This document shows, one piece after another, positions 1 to 6,745 of a stretch of 13,970 nucleotides of DNA; the stretch's first letter is position 1; every line of letters starts with the position of its first letter. The stretch is from Roseiarcus sp035308145. Its GTDB lineage: Bacteria > Pseudomonadota > Alphaproteobacteria > Rhizobiales > Beijerinckiaceae. The stretch is taken from NCBI GenBank assembly GCA_035308145.1, contig DATGHD010000039.1, positions 1 to 13,970 on the forward strand, in the 5' to 3' direction. The position numbers were made by a program, and so were the translations under genes. The notes beneath the pieces were generated by a model. It searched no databases and had not been told where the DNA came from. It saw nothing but the letters and a program-made list of their open reading frames with translations.

Positions 1-333
1 TATTTCGGCGCGCTGCTCATCTCGGGCAGCAAGGCCAACGCCTTCGCCGCGCTGGGCGCTTCCTTGCTCGGCGTCATCGTCAACGGCCTCTTCGTCGCCA
101 TCTCGATGACCTCTGGCGGCGGCGCTTGGGACAACGCCAAGAAAAGCTTCGAGGACGGCTTCGTTGACAAGGACGGCGTCAAGCACCTCAAGGGCTCGGA
201 GGCGCACAAGGCCTCGGTGACCGGCGATACGGTCGGCGATCCCTATAAGGACACCGCAGGGCCGGCCGTGAACCCCGCGATCAAGATCACCAATATCGTG
301 GCGCTGCTTCTGCTGGCGATTCTCGCGCGGTGA
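1..333 (+). CDS. hppA: Membrane-bound proton-translocating pyrophosphatase, C-terminal part (5' end outside window)
   Basis: This is the last 110 codons of an H+-translocating inorganic pyrophosphatase, an integral membrane ion pump that couples PPi hydrolysis to proton export. The reading frame is open from base 1 and ends at TGA 331-333. The visible part shows the strongly conserved C-terminal signature of the family: a hydrophobic helix, then GGGAWDNAKK, then a segment containing GSEAHKASVTGDTVGDPYKDT and AGPAVNPAIKITNIVALLLLAI, the last being the final membrane helix. The N-terminal catalytic loops and the position that separates K+-dependent from K+-independent types lie outside the window, so that subtype cannot be called. 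A strong intrinsic terminator follows 8 bp after the stop, so the gene is the end of its transcript. The family call is firm. Confidence 0.95.
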   Translation, partial: YFGALLISGSKANAFAALGASLLGVIVNGLFVAISMTSGGGAWDNAKKSFEDGFVDKDGVKHLKGSEAHKASVTGDTVGDPYKDTAGPAVNPAIKITNIVALLLLAILAR

Positions 334-341
334 GGCGAGCC

Positions 342-370
342 AGGGGCGCGGGATGCGCGCCCCTCTCTTT
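342..370 (+). terminator. Rho-independent terminator of hppA
   Basis: A perfect 9-bp stem (AGGGGCGCG at 342-350 pairing with CGCGCCCCT at 356-364) closes a 5-nt loop and is followed by the T-rich run TCTCTTT. It starts 8 bp after the hppA stop codon and reads in the same direction, which is what an intrinsic terminator should look like. It separates hppA from the MOSC gene. Confidence 0.82.
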
Positions 371-425
371 GCGGCGTGAGGATTGCCGGGAGGCCAAAGT
401 CTCTCCGGCCTCAAGATCAAGAATT

Positions 426-1244
426 ATGCGCCTCGTCGAAATCCGCCGCTATCCGGTCAAGAGTTTGCGCGGCCACTCTCTTGGCGCCGGCCTCGTCGAG
501 CGCATCGGCCTTGCCGGCGATCGCCGTTGGATGATCGTCGATGCGACGGGGAGGTTTCTCACCCAGCGCCAATACCCGAAACTCGCCCAGATCGACGCAA
601 CGCTGGCGCCAAACGGCGTCGCCTTGGACCACGCGGACCACGGCGCGCTCAGCGTCGATTTTCCCGGTGACGACGCGCCGGTCGAGAGCGTGGTCATCTG
701 GCGCGATACGGTCAGAGCGCGGGTCGCGACGGCGGCGAGCGACTATCTGTCGACATTTCTCGACCGCCCCGTTCGCCTCGTCCATTTGCACGACGAAGCA
801 GCGCGGCCGGTCAATCCCGACTTCGGCCGCGCAGAAGATCGCGTCAGCTTCGCCGACGGCTTTCCACTTCTCATCGCCTCGACGGGATCGCTCGACGATC
901 TGAATTGGCGGCTCGACCGGCCGATCCGGATGGATCGTTTTCGCCCCAGTCTCGTCGTCGAAGGCGCGCCGGCCTGGGCCGAGGATACATGGCGGCGCGT
1001 AAGGATCGGCGCTTTGACCTTTAGAATCGTCAAGCCTTGCGCGCGCTGCGCCATTCCGACGCTCGATCCCTTGACCGGCGAAGCGCTCGAAGGAAACCAG
1101 CCCTTGCGGGCGCTCAGCGCCTTTCACCGCGCCGCCAATGGCGGAATCATCTTCGGCCAGAACGCCATCCCGGACGATCATGGCGCGCTGCGCGTCGGCG
1201 ACGCCGTCGAGATCGTCGAAATCGGTCCGTCGAACCTGCTTTAG
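426..1244 (+). CDS. MOSC-domain molybdenum-cofactor protein (YcbX/mARC-like)
   Basis: The product is 272 aa and belongs to the MOSC beta-barrel family, whose YcbX and mARC members bind molybdenum cofactor and reduce N-hydroxylated compounds using external electron donors. Residues 1-120 match the MOSC N-terminal barrel (MRLVEIRRYPVKSL, then GDRRWMIVDATGRFLTQRQ). The MOSC domain follows and carries KPCARCAIPTLDPLTGE around residues 203-219. By analogy with mARC, Cys208 would be the molybdenum ligand. The late segment ANGGIIFGQN (237-246) is also typical. There is no C-terminal 2Fe-2S ferredoxin domain such as E. coli YcbX carries, so electrons must come from a separate partner. The frame is open further upstream, to 330, but the family N terminus begins exactly at ATG 426, so that start is chosen; no strong ribosome binding site is visible. 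Substrate is unknown. Confidence 0.88.
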   Translation: MRLVEIRRYPVKSLRGHSLGAGLVERIGLAGDRRWMIVDATGRFLTQRQYPKLAQIDATLAPNGVALDHADHGALSVDFPGDDAPVESVVIWRDTVRARVATAASDYLSTFLDRPVRLVHLHDEAARPVNPDFGRAEDRVSFADGFPLLIASTGSLDDLNWRLDRPIRMDRFRPSLVVEGAPAWAEDTWRRVRIGALTFRIVKPCARCAIPTLDPLTGEALEGNQPLRALSAFHRAANGGIIFGQNAIPDDHGALRVGDAVEIVEIGPSNLL

Positions 1245-1246
1245 CC

Positions 1247-4200
1247 CTAAGCCGCGAGCGCAGTTTCGACGGCCGGCAGGAAAGGACGAAAACCTGCGCT
1301 CGTCAGCGCTGAGCGAACCCGCGTGAGATCATCGCGCCAACCGCTCCCGCCGTCGCGCGCGAGCGACGCCGCCAGCGCGCGGCCACGCGCCGCAAAGAGA
1401 TCCGACCAAGGCAGCGGCTCCGCGCGGGTATACTCTTCGAGCGCCCTGACGTGCCGCAGCGCGCCTTCCGCGTCCCCGACGGCGAGCAAAGCCTCGATCG
1501 CGTCGCGGTGGAACCAGAGATGATTGTGGCTGACGGCGCCGCGCTTGAGCATTTCGGCGCCTTCCACGAGAAGGGCCGCGCATTCGCTCGGATCCACGAC
1601 CACGCGGCTCAGCACGCTGACGAGCTTCGGTCCGCAGAATTGTGCGCCGAATTTGTCGCAGATCGCCAGGCCTTCGCGCAAGACTTCGGCGGCTTCCTTT
1701 CGTCGATCCTTCGCGAGCAGCATGCGCCCCTGCATTTCGAGGCCTTGCGCTTCGAACCGTCGCGCGCCGAGCTGGCGCGCAAGCCGCAGCGATCGATCGA
1801 GGCAACCGGTCATCCCGTCGTAATCGCCGACTTCGCAACAGGCGAAGACCCGCAAGATTTCGCTGAGCATTTCTGCGCGCGGCTGGCCGACCATGGCGGC
1901 GGCGCGCGCCGAGGCGTCGCCGTCCTCCCGCGCTTCCTTCGCTTCATTGAGATACATTCGGCTGAAGCCGACCATCGGCCAATTCGCCACTTCGATCCGG
2001 CCAAAGCCGTACTCGCGGCTCAAGGCGACGCAGCGGCTGAAATGATCGAACGCCGTCCGCATGCGACCCTGCGCGTAGGCGGCGTCGGCGAGCCCGCCGA
2101 GCGAGCGCGCCTCGGCTTCCGGCGAGCCGGCTCGCCGGGCCCAGTCGAGACTGCGTTCGTGTTCTTCTCGGCACCCATCGATGTTTCCGATCGGGAAATA
2201 GATGTTGCCGCGGAGATGGTGCAGGCGGGCGAGCTCCGCGGCCGCGTCACGACGTTCAGCCGTCTGCTGCGCCGACTTGAGCAGGGCCAGCGCTTCGTCG
2301 AGGCCCTCATTGAATCGCAGGCCTTCGGCGAGCCCAAGCTGCGCGCGGCACAGAGCCATGTCATCCGGCGATGCGGCAAACGCTAAGCGGTACGTGGCGA
2401 TTGAGGCGGCAATGTCGCCGAGATCGCGCTGCAGGTCGCCCTTGAGACACATAAGGGCGTAACGATCAGCGTCGCGCCGCGCGATCTCCAAGCCGCGTTC
2501 GACCGACCTTAGAGCCGTGTCGGAACGATAGGCCGCGCGTTGCGCTTGAGCCGCCTCGAGATAGGCGCCCGAGGCCTCAACGTCCTCGGCGCGATCGAGG
2601 TGCTGCGCGCGCAGCGCAAGGTCGCGGTCCGCGAACCACTCAGCCGCCTGTCGATGCAGCTCGCGCCGCCGCGAGCGCAGAAGCGAAGAATAGGCGCCTT
2701 CCTGAATGAGCGCGTGCGCGAAAAGGAAATCGTCTCCTTCCGGAAGGACGAGCGCGTTGCCGATGAGCCCGTCGCAGGCATAGTCGGGCAAGCCGATCAA
2801 TCGTCGCAGCAAGGTGAGGTCAAACCTTTGGCCGATGACCGCCGCGGTCTGGAACGCCAGCCGGTCGCGCTGGCTCAGCCGATCCATACGGGCTAGGACG
2901 AGGCTCTGAATGGAGGCGGGGATCGCCTCGCCACTGCCTTCCTCAGCATTGCGCAGAAGTTGCTCGAGGAAGAGCGGATTGCCGCCGGCGCGTTCGATAC
3001 AAGCGCGGGCGACTCGTTGGCTGGTGTCGATGAACCCGCCGGCGAGGCTGAGCGCCTCGTCCGGCCGCAACGGGCCGAGATCGATCGTGGCGAATGGCGC
3101 GCCGCCGCAGCTTGCGCGCCAAGCGGCGTCGAGCGGATCGCCCTCCACGCGTGAGGTCATCGCCAGCAAGCCTGGACCGGCGGCCATCGCCGACGCGAAG
3201 GCGGCGAGATGAGCGAGCGTCTGCGGGTCGGCCCAATGCAGATCCTCGACGACGATCAAGGTCGGCGCGCGCCGGCAGGCCTCGGCGACAACCGCCGTCG
3301 CGACGGCGCGCTTGCCGCGATTGCGCGCCGCATTGTCCATCGCGTCGTACAGCCTGCGCCACTCGCCGACCTGCGGCAGATCGAGAAGATCGTGGAGAAA
3401 GACAAGCTGCTGCTCCGTGACGACCCCGTCGCGCTCGACGCGTTCGGCGGCGCTGCTTCGCGCCGCAGGCTCCGACGCGGCGGAAAGGCCGAGCAGGCTC
3501 TGCAGCAAGGCGCGGATCGGGTCCTGCCCCTTGCCGACGCCGAAATCCAACACCAGACTGCGGTGAGCGACGAAGCCTTGCGATTCCGCGAAGGACCTCA
3601 TCTGGTCGACGAGCCGCGTCTTGCCGATGCCGGCCTCGCCGCGGACATAGACGGCATGGCCGGCGTTGCGGGCGAGGCAGGCGGCGACGATGCTCCTGAA
3701 TTGCTGCAACTCGGCTTGCCGGCCGACGAAAGCGCTTCGCGCCGCTGTCGGCGGATCGCCCGAAATGGCGCCTAATCGCCAGGCGCGGACCGGCGCATCA
3801 ACGCCTTTGAGCTGAATCTCGCCGAGAGCTTCGCAAGCGGCGCGTCCGGCGAGCGCGCGGTAGACGCCCTCGGAGAGCACGGTCTGCCCAGCCTCCGCCT
3901 TGCCAACAAGACGCGCGGCGAGATTCACCGATTCGCCAAGAACGGTGTAGTCGCGCGCGCCGGCGCGATCGATCGCGCCGGCGACGACCTCGCCGTTTGC
4001 TATGCCGATATGCGCTCGCAGCAGCCGGCCGGCGGTTTCGCTCCATTGGCCAAGCGCTTCGTGGATGTCCAAAGCGGCCCGCGCCGCGCGCAAAGGATCG
4101 TCGTCATGCGCTTTGGGCGCGCCGAAGAGCGCCATTACCGCGTCGCCAATATGTTTATCGACCGTTCCGCCGTAGCTCACGATGACGCCGTCGACGAGCG

Positions 4201-4588
4201 CGGTAAAACGCCCGACCAACTCCCGAACCTGCTCCGGATCAAGCGTTTGCGATAGGGTGGTGAATCCGGAGAGATCGGCGAACAGGACGGTCACCTGCCG
4301 ACGCTCGCCTTCCGAGGGCGGGCCTGCGGGCGCCGTTTCCGGACGCGGAGCCTCAGCCCTTGCCGCGATAGCGCTCAGTAGCCGCTTGCGATGGCCGATC
4401 GAGACGACGCCCAACTCCTTGAGATCGGCGTCGATGAGCTGGTGCAGGACGGCGAAATCGATGTCGTTTTCGGCGAAGGCCGACGCATACTGCCCGAGCC
4501 CGAGCCCTTCAAGCCATTGCCGAACGGCGCTTTGCACGCCGTCCCGATCGCTGAACGCCCCTCGGCTGGCCTGATCGTCTGACCGCAA
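1247..4588 (-). CDS. SAM domain / class III nucleotide cyclase / AAA ATPase / TPR-like fusion protein
   Basis: This is a 1113-aa soluble multidomain signalling protein with no membrane helices. Domains in order: a SAM-type helical domain (about 18-75, WLEGLGLGQYASAFAENDID), a class III adenylate/guanylate cyclase domain (about 95-270), a large ATPase of the MalT/LuxR-like type (about 283-600) and an alanine/leucine-rich TPR-like helical tail (about 640-1090). In the cyclase domain the metal aspartates Asp105 (FADLSGFT) and Asp149 (KHIGDAVMALFG), the base-recognition pair Lys145 and Asp213, and the transition-state pair Asn222 and Arg226 (NLAAR) are all present, so it looks catalytically competent, probably making cAMP. 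The ATPase has Walker A GEAGIGKT (317-324), Walker B LIVVEDLHWAD (444-454) and GGNPLFLEQLL near 535. The start is a TTG at 4588: GGGAG lies about 8 nt upstream and the SAM domain starts soon after. A GTG at codon 18 is less likely. It converges on the MOSC gene, with two bases between the stops. Ligand and target are unknown. Confidence 0.9.
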   Translation of the reverse strand: MRSDDQASRGAFSDRDGVQSAVRQWLEGLGLGQYASAFAENDIDFAVLHQLIDADLKELGVVSIGHRKRLLSAIAARAEAPRPETAPAGPPSEGERRQVTVLFADLSGFTTLSQTLDPEQVRELVGRFTALVDGVIVSYGGTVDKHIGDAVMALFGAPKAHDDDPLRAARAALDIHEALGQWSETAGRLLRAHIGIANGEVVAGAIDRAGARDYTVLGESVNLAARLVGKAEAGQTVLSEGVYRALAGRAACEALGEIQLKGVDAPVRAWRLGAISGDPPTAARSAFVGRQAELQQFRSIVAACLARNAGHAVYVRGEAGIGKTRLVDQMRSFAESQGFVAHRSLVLDFGVGKGQDPIRALLQSLLGLSAASEPAARSSAAERVERDGVVTEQQLVFLHDLLDLPQVGEWRRLYDAMDNAARNRGKRAVATAVVAEACRRAPTLIVVEDLHWADPQTLAHLAAFASAMAAGPGLLAMTSRVEGDPLDAAWRASCGGAPFATIDLGPLRPDEALSLAGGFIDTSQRVARACIERAGGNPLFLEQLLRNAEEGSGEAIPASIQSLVLARMDRLSQRDRLAFQTAAVIGQRFDLTLLRRLIGLPDYACDGLIGNALVLPEGDDFLFAHALIQEGAYSSLLRSRRRELHRQAAEWFADRDLALRAQHLDRAEDVEASGAYLEAAQAQRAAYRSDTALRSVERGLEIARRDADRYALMCLKGDLQRDLGDIAASIATYRLAFAASPDDMALCRAQLGLAEGLRFNEGLDEALALLKSAQQTAERRDAAAELARLHHLRGNIYFPIGNIDGCREEHERSLDWARRAGSPEAEARSLGGLADAAYAQGRMRTAFDHFSRCVALSREYGFGRIEVANWPMVGFSRMYLNEAKEAREDGDASARAAAMVGQPRAEMLSEILRVFACCEVGDYDGMTGCLDRSLRLARQLGARRFEAQGLEMQGRMLLAKDRRKEAAEVLREGLAICDKFGAQFCGPKLVSVLSRVVVDPSECAALLVEGAEMLKRGAVSHNHLWFHRDAIEALLAVGDAEGALRHVRALEEYTRAEPLPWSDLFAARGRALAASLARDGGSGWRDDLTRVRSALTSAGFRPFLPAVETALAA

Positions 4589-4879
4589 GTCTTTGGCTCC
4601 CAGAACGAGCGCGGAAACTCACCAGTCGCCAAGATTTCTGCACGCCGACGACCGGGATTCAAGCTCCATTCCAGGACCGCCGGTCCCCTTTCGCCCTACG
4701 TCTTGGCGCGCAGCCATCCTACGCTCCGCCCATCTGTCGGAGTTTTACGTGAGCGGCCGGCGCTTAATATGCAGCGCTTGAATCGCGCCGGCGCCCGGTT
4801 GACGAGCGCACGCAGTCATTGCGACGCAAAGCCTCGTCCCGCTTAGATTCTTGCGACGATGGAGCGGGCGTCGTTTTTT
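4589..4879. other. Non-coding region between the cyclase-ATPase gene and the BamE-like gene
   Basis: I see no credible gene in these 291 bases. They must hold the promoter of the minus-strand cyclase-ATPase gene, but I could not identify convincing -35/-10 elements for it. On the plus strand there is a -10-like TAATAT (4765-4770) with only a poor -35 (TTTACG at 4744-4749, 15-bp spacing), and near the right end a terminator-like hairpin with a run of eight T. Three isolated GANTC sites are present (4656, 4780 and 4846). Confidence 0.6.
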
Positions 4880-4881
4880 TT
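4822..4881 (+). terminator. Terminator-like hairpin with T8 tract, plus strand, no gene upstream
   Basis: Reading the plus strand, CCCGCT (4838-4843) can pair with AGCGGG (4863-4868), and CGACG at 4822-4826 or at 4854-4858 can pair with CGTCG (4869-4873). Eight consecutive T (4874-4881) follow directly. This is the arrangement of an intrinsic terminator pointing rightwards, yet no plus-strand gene precedes it. On the opposite strand the T tract becomes an A tract at the stop codon of the BamE-like gene and no T tract follows the stem, so it would be a poor terminator for that gene. The competing stems lower my certainty. Confidence 0.45.
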
Positions 4882-5341
4882 ACGAGAACCGGAACAGGTT
4901 GTTGAACATGTTGCGCAGGAAGTCCGGCTCCTGGCCGCCGGTCGGCGTCGTGCGCGAGACAAAGTCGAAGACCTGGCCGTCCTTCATGCCGTAATTGGCG
5001 ATGCGCTCGACTTTGCCGTTCTTGTTGAAATAGAGGGCAAGGACGTTTTGGTCCTCCATTTGCACAGGCATGAAAGCAAGCGCGCGATGCATTTTTTGGC
5101 CGATATAGTACCAGGCGTCGCCGCCGACCGTTGACGTTGTGGAAGGCGTCCCCATCAGCGAAAGAGCCTCCTCTTTGGTCGTGGAGCCGATCTTCACCTG
5201 CGAGTACGTGCGCTCATCGATCTGATAGCCGCGATCAAAGTCGCCGTCGTAGCCGATGCAGCCGCCGAGCCCGGCGGCGAGCGCACAAACCAGCGTTAAC
5301 CGCGCCGCAGGAGCGCGCAAAGCCCGGGAACCCCGCGGCAT
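4880..5341 (-). CDS. bamE: BamE/SmpA-family outer-membrane lipoprotein
   Basis: The product is a small lipoprotein of the SmpA/OmlA (BamE) family, an accessory part of the beta-barrel assembly machine on the periplasmic face of the outer membrane. From the ATG at 5341 it is 153 aa, with a basic N terminus, a hydrophobic stretch and a lipobox LGGC that puts the lipidated cysteine at residue 28. The mature part has the family pattern: YQIDERTYSQVKIGSTTKEE, then a GTPS turn, then GGDAWYYIGQ and a strand-rich end (VLALYFNKNGKVERIANY). Two in-frame ATGs lie upstream, at 5356 and 5383. The 5341 start is chosen because GGAGAAG sits 6-9 nt before it and it gives a normal-length signal peptide; 5356 is a real alternative (AAGGGCGA just upstream). 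It is divergent from the chaperone gene, an order common in alphaproteobacteria. The stop TAA lies inside the A/T tract at 4874-4882. Confidence 0.82.
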   Translation of the reverse strand: MPRGSRALRAPAARLTLVCALAAGLGGCIGYDGDFDRGYQIDERTYSQVKIGSTTKEEALSLMGTPSTTSTVGGDAWYYIGQKMHRALAFMPVQMEDQNVLALYFNKNGKVERIANYGMKDGQVFDFVSRTTPTGGQEPDFLRNMFNNLFRFS

Positions 5342-5434
5342 TATCTTCTTCTCCATTCGCCCTTCGCCGTTTTTTCTTGCCATTGGCGCTTGCGATGCCT
5401 AACCCAAGGCGCTTCCGAAAAGCAAGGCGACGGC

Positions 5435-5995
5435 ATGATCCTCGCGACTTGGCGCGCCAGACGCGCCAACCGTATTTTGATCGAGCAACTTCACGGCGAG
5501 ATCGTGGCGTCGGCGCGACGGCCGGCGCTCTTTCTCGACTTTGGCGCGCCCGATACGATCGATGGACGGTTCGAGATGGTCACGCTTCACGCCGGCCTCG
5601 CAATGCGGCGCCTCAGCGCCTTTTCCGGCGTAGGAATGGAAATCGCCCAAGAGCTCGCCGACTGCGTGTTCCGCCATTTCGATGATGGTTTGCGCGAGAT
5701 GGGGGTCGGCGACACGGCTGTGCCAAAGCGGATGAAGCGCCTGGCCGAGGCCTTCTACGGCCGGAACAAGGCCTATGGCGAGGCGCTTGACGAGCCGGCA
5801 AACGACCGTCTCGAATCCGCGCTCGCCCGCAACGTCTATGGAGCAGCCAATGTCGCCGCCGCCCCTTTGGCGCCTGCGCTGGCGCGATTCGTTCGCGCTT
5901 GCGCCGAGGCGCTCGACGGCCAGAGCCTTGACGATTTCGCGGCGGGCCGGGTCAGATTTCCTGACCCCGACCAGGTTCAAACAAGCGCTCTATAG
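5435..5995 (+). CDS. Ubiquinol-cytochrome c chaperone family protein (CBP3/UQCC1-like)
   Basis: The product is 186 aa and matches the ubiquinol-cytochrome c chaperone family, whose mitochondrial members (CBP3/UQCC1) assist cytochrome b synthesis and assembly of the bc1 complex. The bacterial role is inferred from that. Recognisable features are the early helix (MILATWRARRANRILIEQLH), the central block GRFEMVTLHAGLAMRRLS, then AQELADCVFRHFDDGLREMGVGD and VPKRMKRLAEAFYGRNKAYGEAL-type residues, with a helical C-terminal third. The frame is open from 5390, but the ATG at 5435 matches the family N terminus, has AAGGCGA just upstream, and leaves about 90 bp for two divergent promoters. The next gene begins two bases after the stop, so the two are almost certainly co-transcribed and probably translationally coupled. 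Confidence 0.85.
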   Translation: MILATWRARRANRILIEQLHGEIVASARRPALFLDFGAPDTIDGRFEMVTLHAGLAMRRLSAFSGVGMEIAQELADCVFRHFDDGLREMGVGDTAVPKRMKRLAEAFYGRNKAYGEALDEPANDRLESALARNVYGAANVAAAPLAPALARFVRACAEALDGQSLDDFAAGRVRFPDPDQVQTSAL

Positions 5996-5997
5996 CC

Positions 5998-6519
5998 ATG
6001 ATTGCCGGGCCGCCATTCAGTCGTCCGATTCGCGTTGAAACGATCCCCCGCGAAGGGCTGGAGATGCGCGTCGAGGCCGATGAGGCCGAGCGCGCCGCTT
6101 TGGCTGCGTTCAACGGCTTGCCGGCGATCGGAAAGCTCGTTGCGACTTTCAGCCTGAAACACGGCGCGGGCGGCGCGATTATCGTGCGCGGCGAAGTTGC
6201 GGCGGATGTCACGCAGACTTGCGTGGTGACGCTCGAACCTTTTGAGGCTTCGCTCGTCGAGCAAATTGATACGCGCTTCGCTCCGCCGTCGGAGAGGCTT
6301 CGGAGGCCCGCCGAGGACCCAAGATTCGAGGACGAGGACAGGCCAGATCCGATCGTCGACGGCAAAATCGATCTCGGCGCGCTGACCGCCGAGTTTCTGA
6401 CCCTCGGCCTTGATCCATACCCCCGGAAGCCGGGCGTTGCTTTCGAGTCGCCGAAGGCTAAGCCGGAGTCGCCCGCCTCGCCGTTCAGCGCGCTTGCCGA
6501 TCAGAAGAAAGGCGGCTGA
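5998..6519 (+). CDS. DUF177 (YceD-like) protein
   Basis: The product is 173 aa and belongs to DUF177, the family of E. coli YceD, which is linked to 23S rRNA accumulation. Visible signatures are the N-terminal segment FSRPIRVETIPREG, the central GEVAADVTQTCVVTLEPFE with one cysteine of the usual conserved core, and the acidic C-terminal block DRPDPIVDGKIDLGALTAEF followed by LGLDPYPRKPG. The start ATG lies two bases after the stop of the chaperone gene. In E. coli the order is yceD-rpmF-plsX-fabH. Here the same linkage to plsX and fabH is kept but rpmF (ribosomal protein L32) is absent from between them, which is usual in alphaproteobacteria. The biochemical function is not established from the sequence. 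Confidence 0.87.
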   Translation: MIAGPPFSRPIRVETIPREGLEMRVEADEAERAALAAFNGLPAIGKLVATFSLKHGAGGAIIVRGEVAADVTQTCVVTLEPFEASLVEQIDTRFAPPSERLRRPAEDPRFEDEDRPDPIVDGKIDLGALTAEFLTLGLDPYPRKPGVAFESPKAKPESPASPFSALADQKKGG

Positions 6520-6659
6520 GCCTTTGAAAGCCTTGGGCGCTCTGGCTCGTCCCGAGCGGCCTCTCTTTGCAATTTCTCAGCATCTGACGAGCATTTTTGC
6601 GACAAGAAAGGCCCGCGGCGCAGGCGAATCGCGGCAAATTGCGCCGCGGATGAGCGGAT

Positions 6660-6687
6660 TTGCGTTGGGCGGCGAAGTGGCTATTGT
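6660..6687 (+). promoter_or_regulatory. Possible promoter in the DUF177-plsX gap
   Basis: The gap between the DUF177 stop and plsX is 226 bp, long for an uninterrupted operon. It contains TTGCGT (6660-6665) and TATTGT (6682-6687) separated by 16 bp, a reasonable sigma-70-type pair about 60 bp before the plsX start. The match is modest and such pairs occur by chance, so this is a suggestion only. It would give plsX-fabH their own transcript. Confidence 0.25.
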
Positions 6688-6745
6688 CCGCGCCCGCTTA
6701 AGGGCCGGAGCGGCGCCAAAGGGCAGCGGTGAGAACGGGCCAAGA

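Noticed and set aside
330..425. N-terminal extension of the MOSC protein to position 330
   Set aside because: It overlaps the hppA stop and the hppA terminator, and the extra residues are Arg-rich and unlike the family; the family N terminus begins at ATG 426.
417..1181. Long open frame of 254 codons on the minus strand opposite the MOSC gene
   Set aside because: It lies wholly opposite a well-recognised gene, its translation resembles no family and is the kind of shadow frame that high-GC codon bias produces.
1451..2386. 311-codon plus-strand open frame inside the cyclase-ATPase gene
   Set aside because: Antisense shadow of the TPR-like region; Arg/Ala/Glu-rich low-complexity translation with no recognisable motif and no ribosome binding site.
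4593..4781. 62-codon plus-strand frame in the non-coding region before the BamE-like gene
   Set aside because: Starts at TTG without a ribosome binding site, ordinary composition for non-coding DNA and no family resemblance.
6410..6745. N-terminal extension of PlsX by 112 residues
   Set aside because: It overlaps the end of the DUF177 gene in another frame and has no resemblance to PlsX, whose normal start is at 6746.
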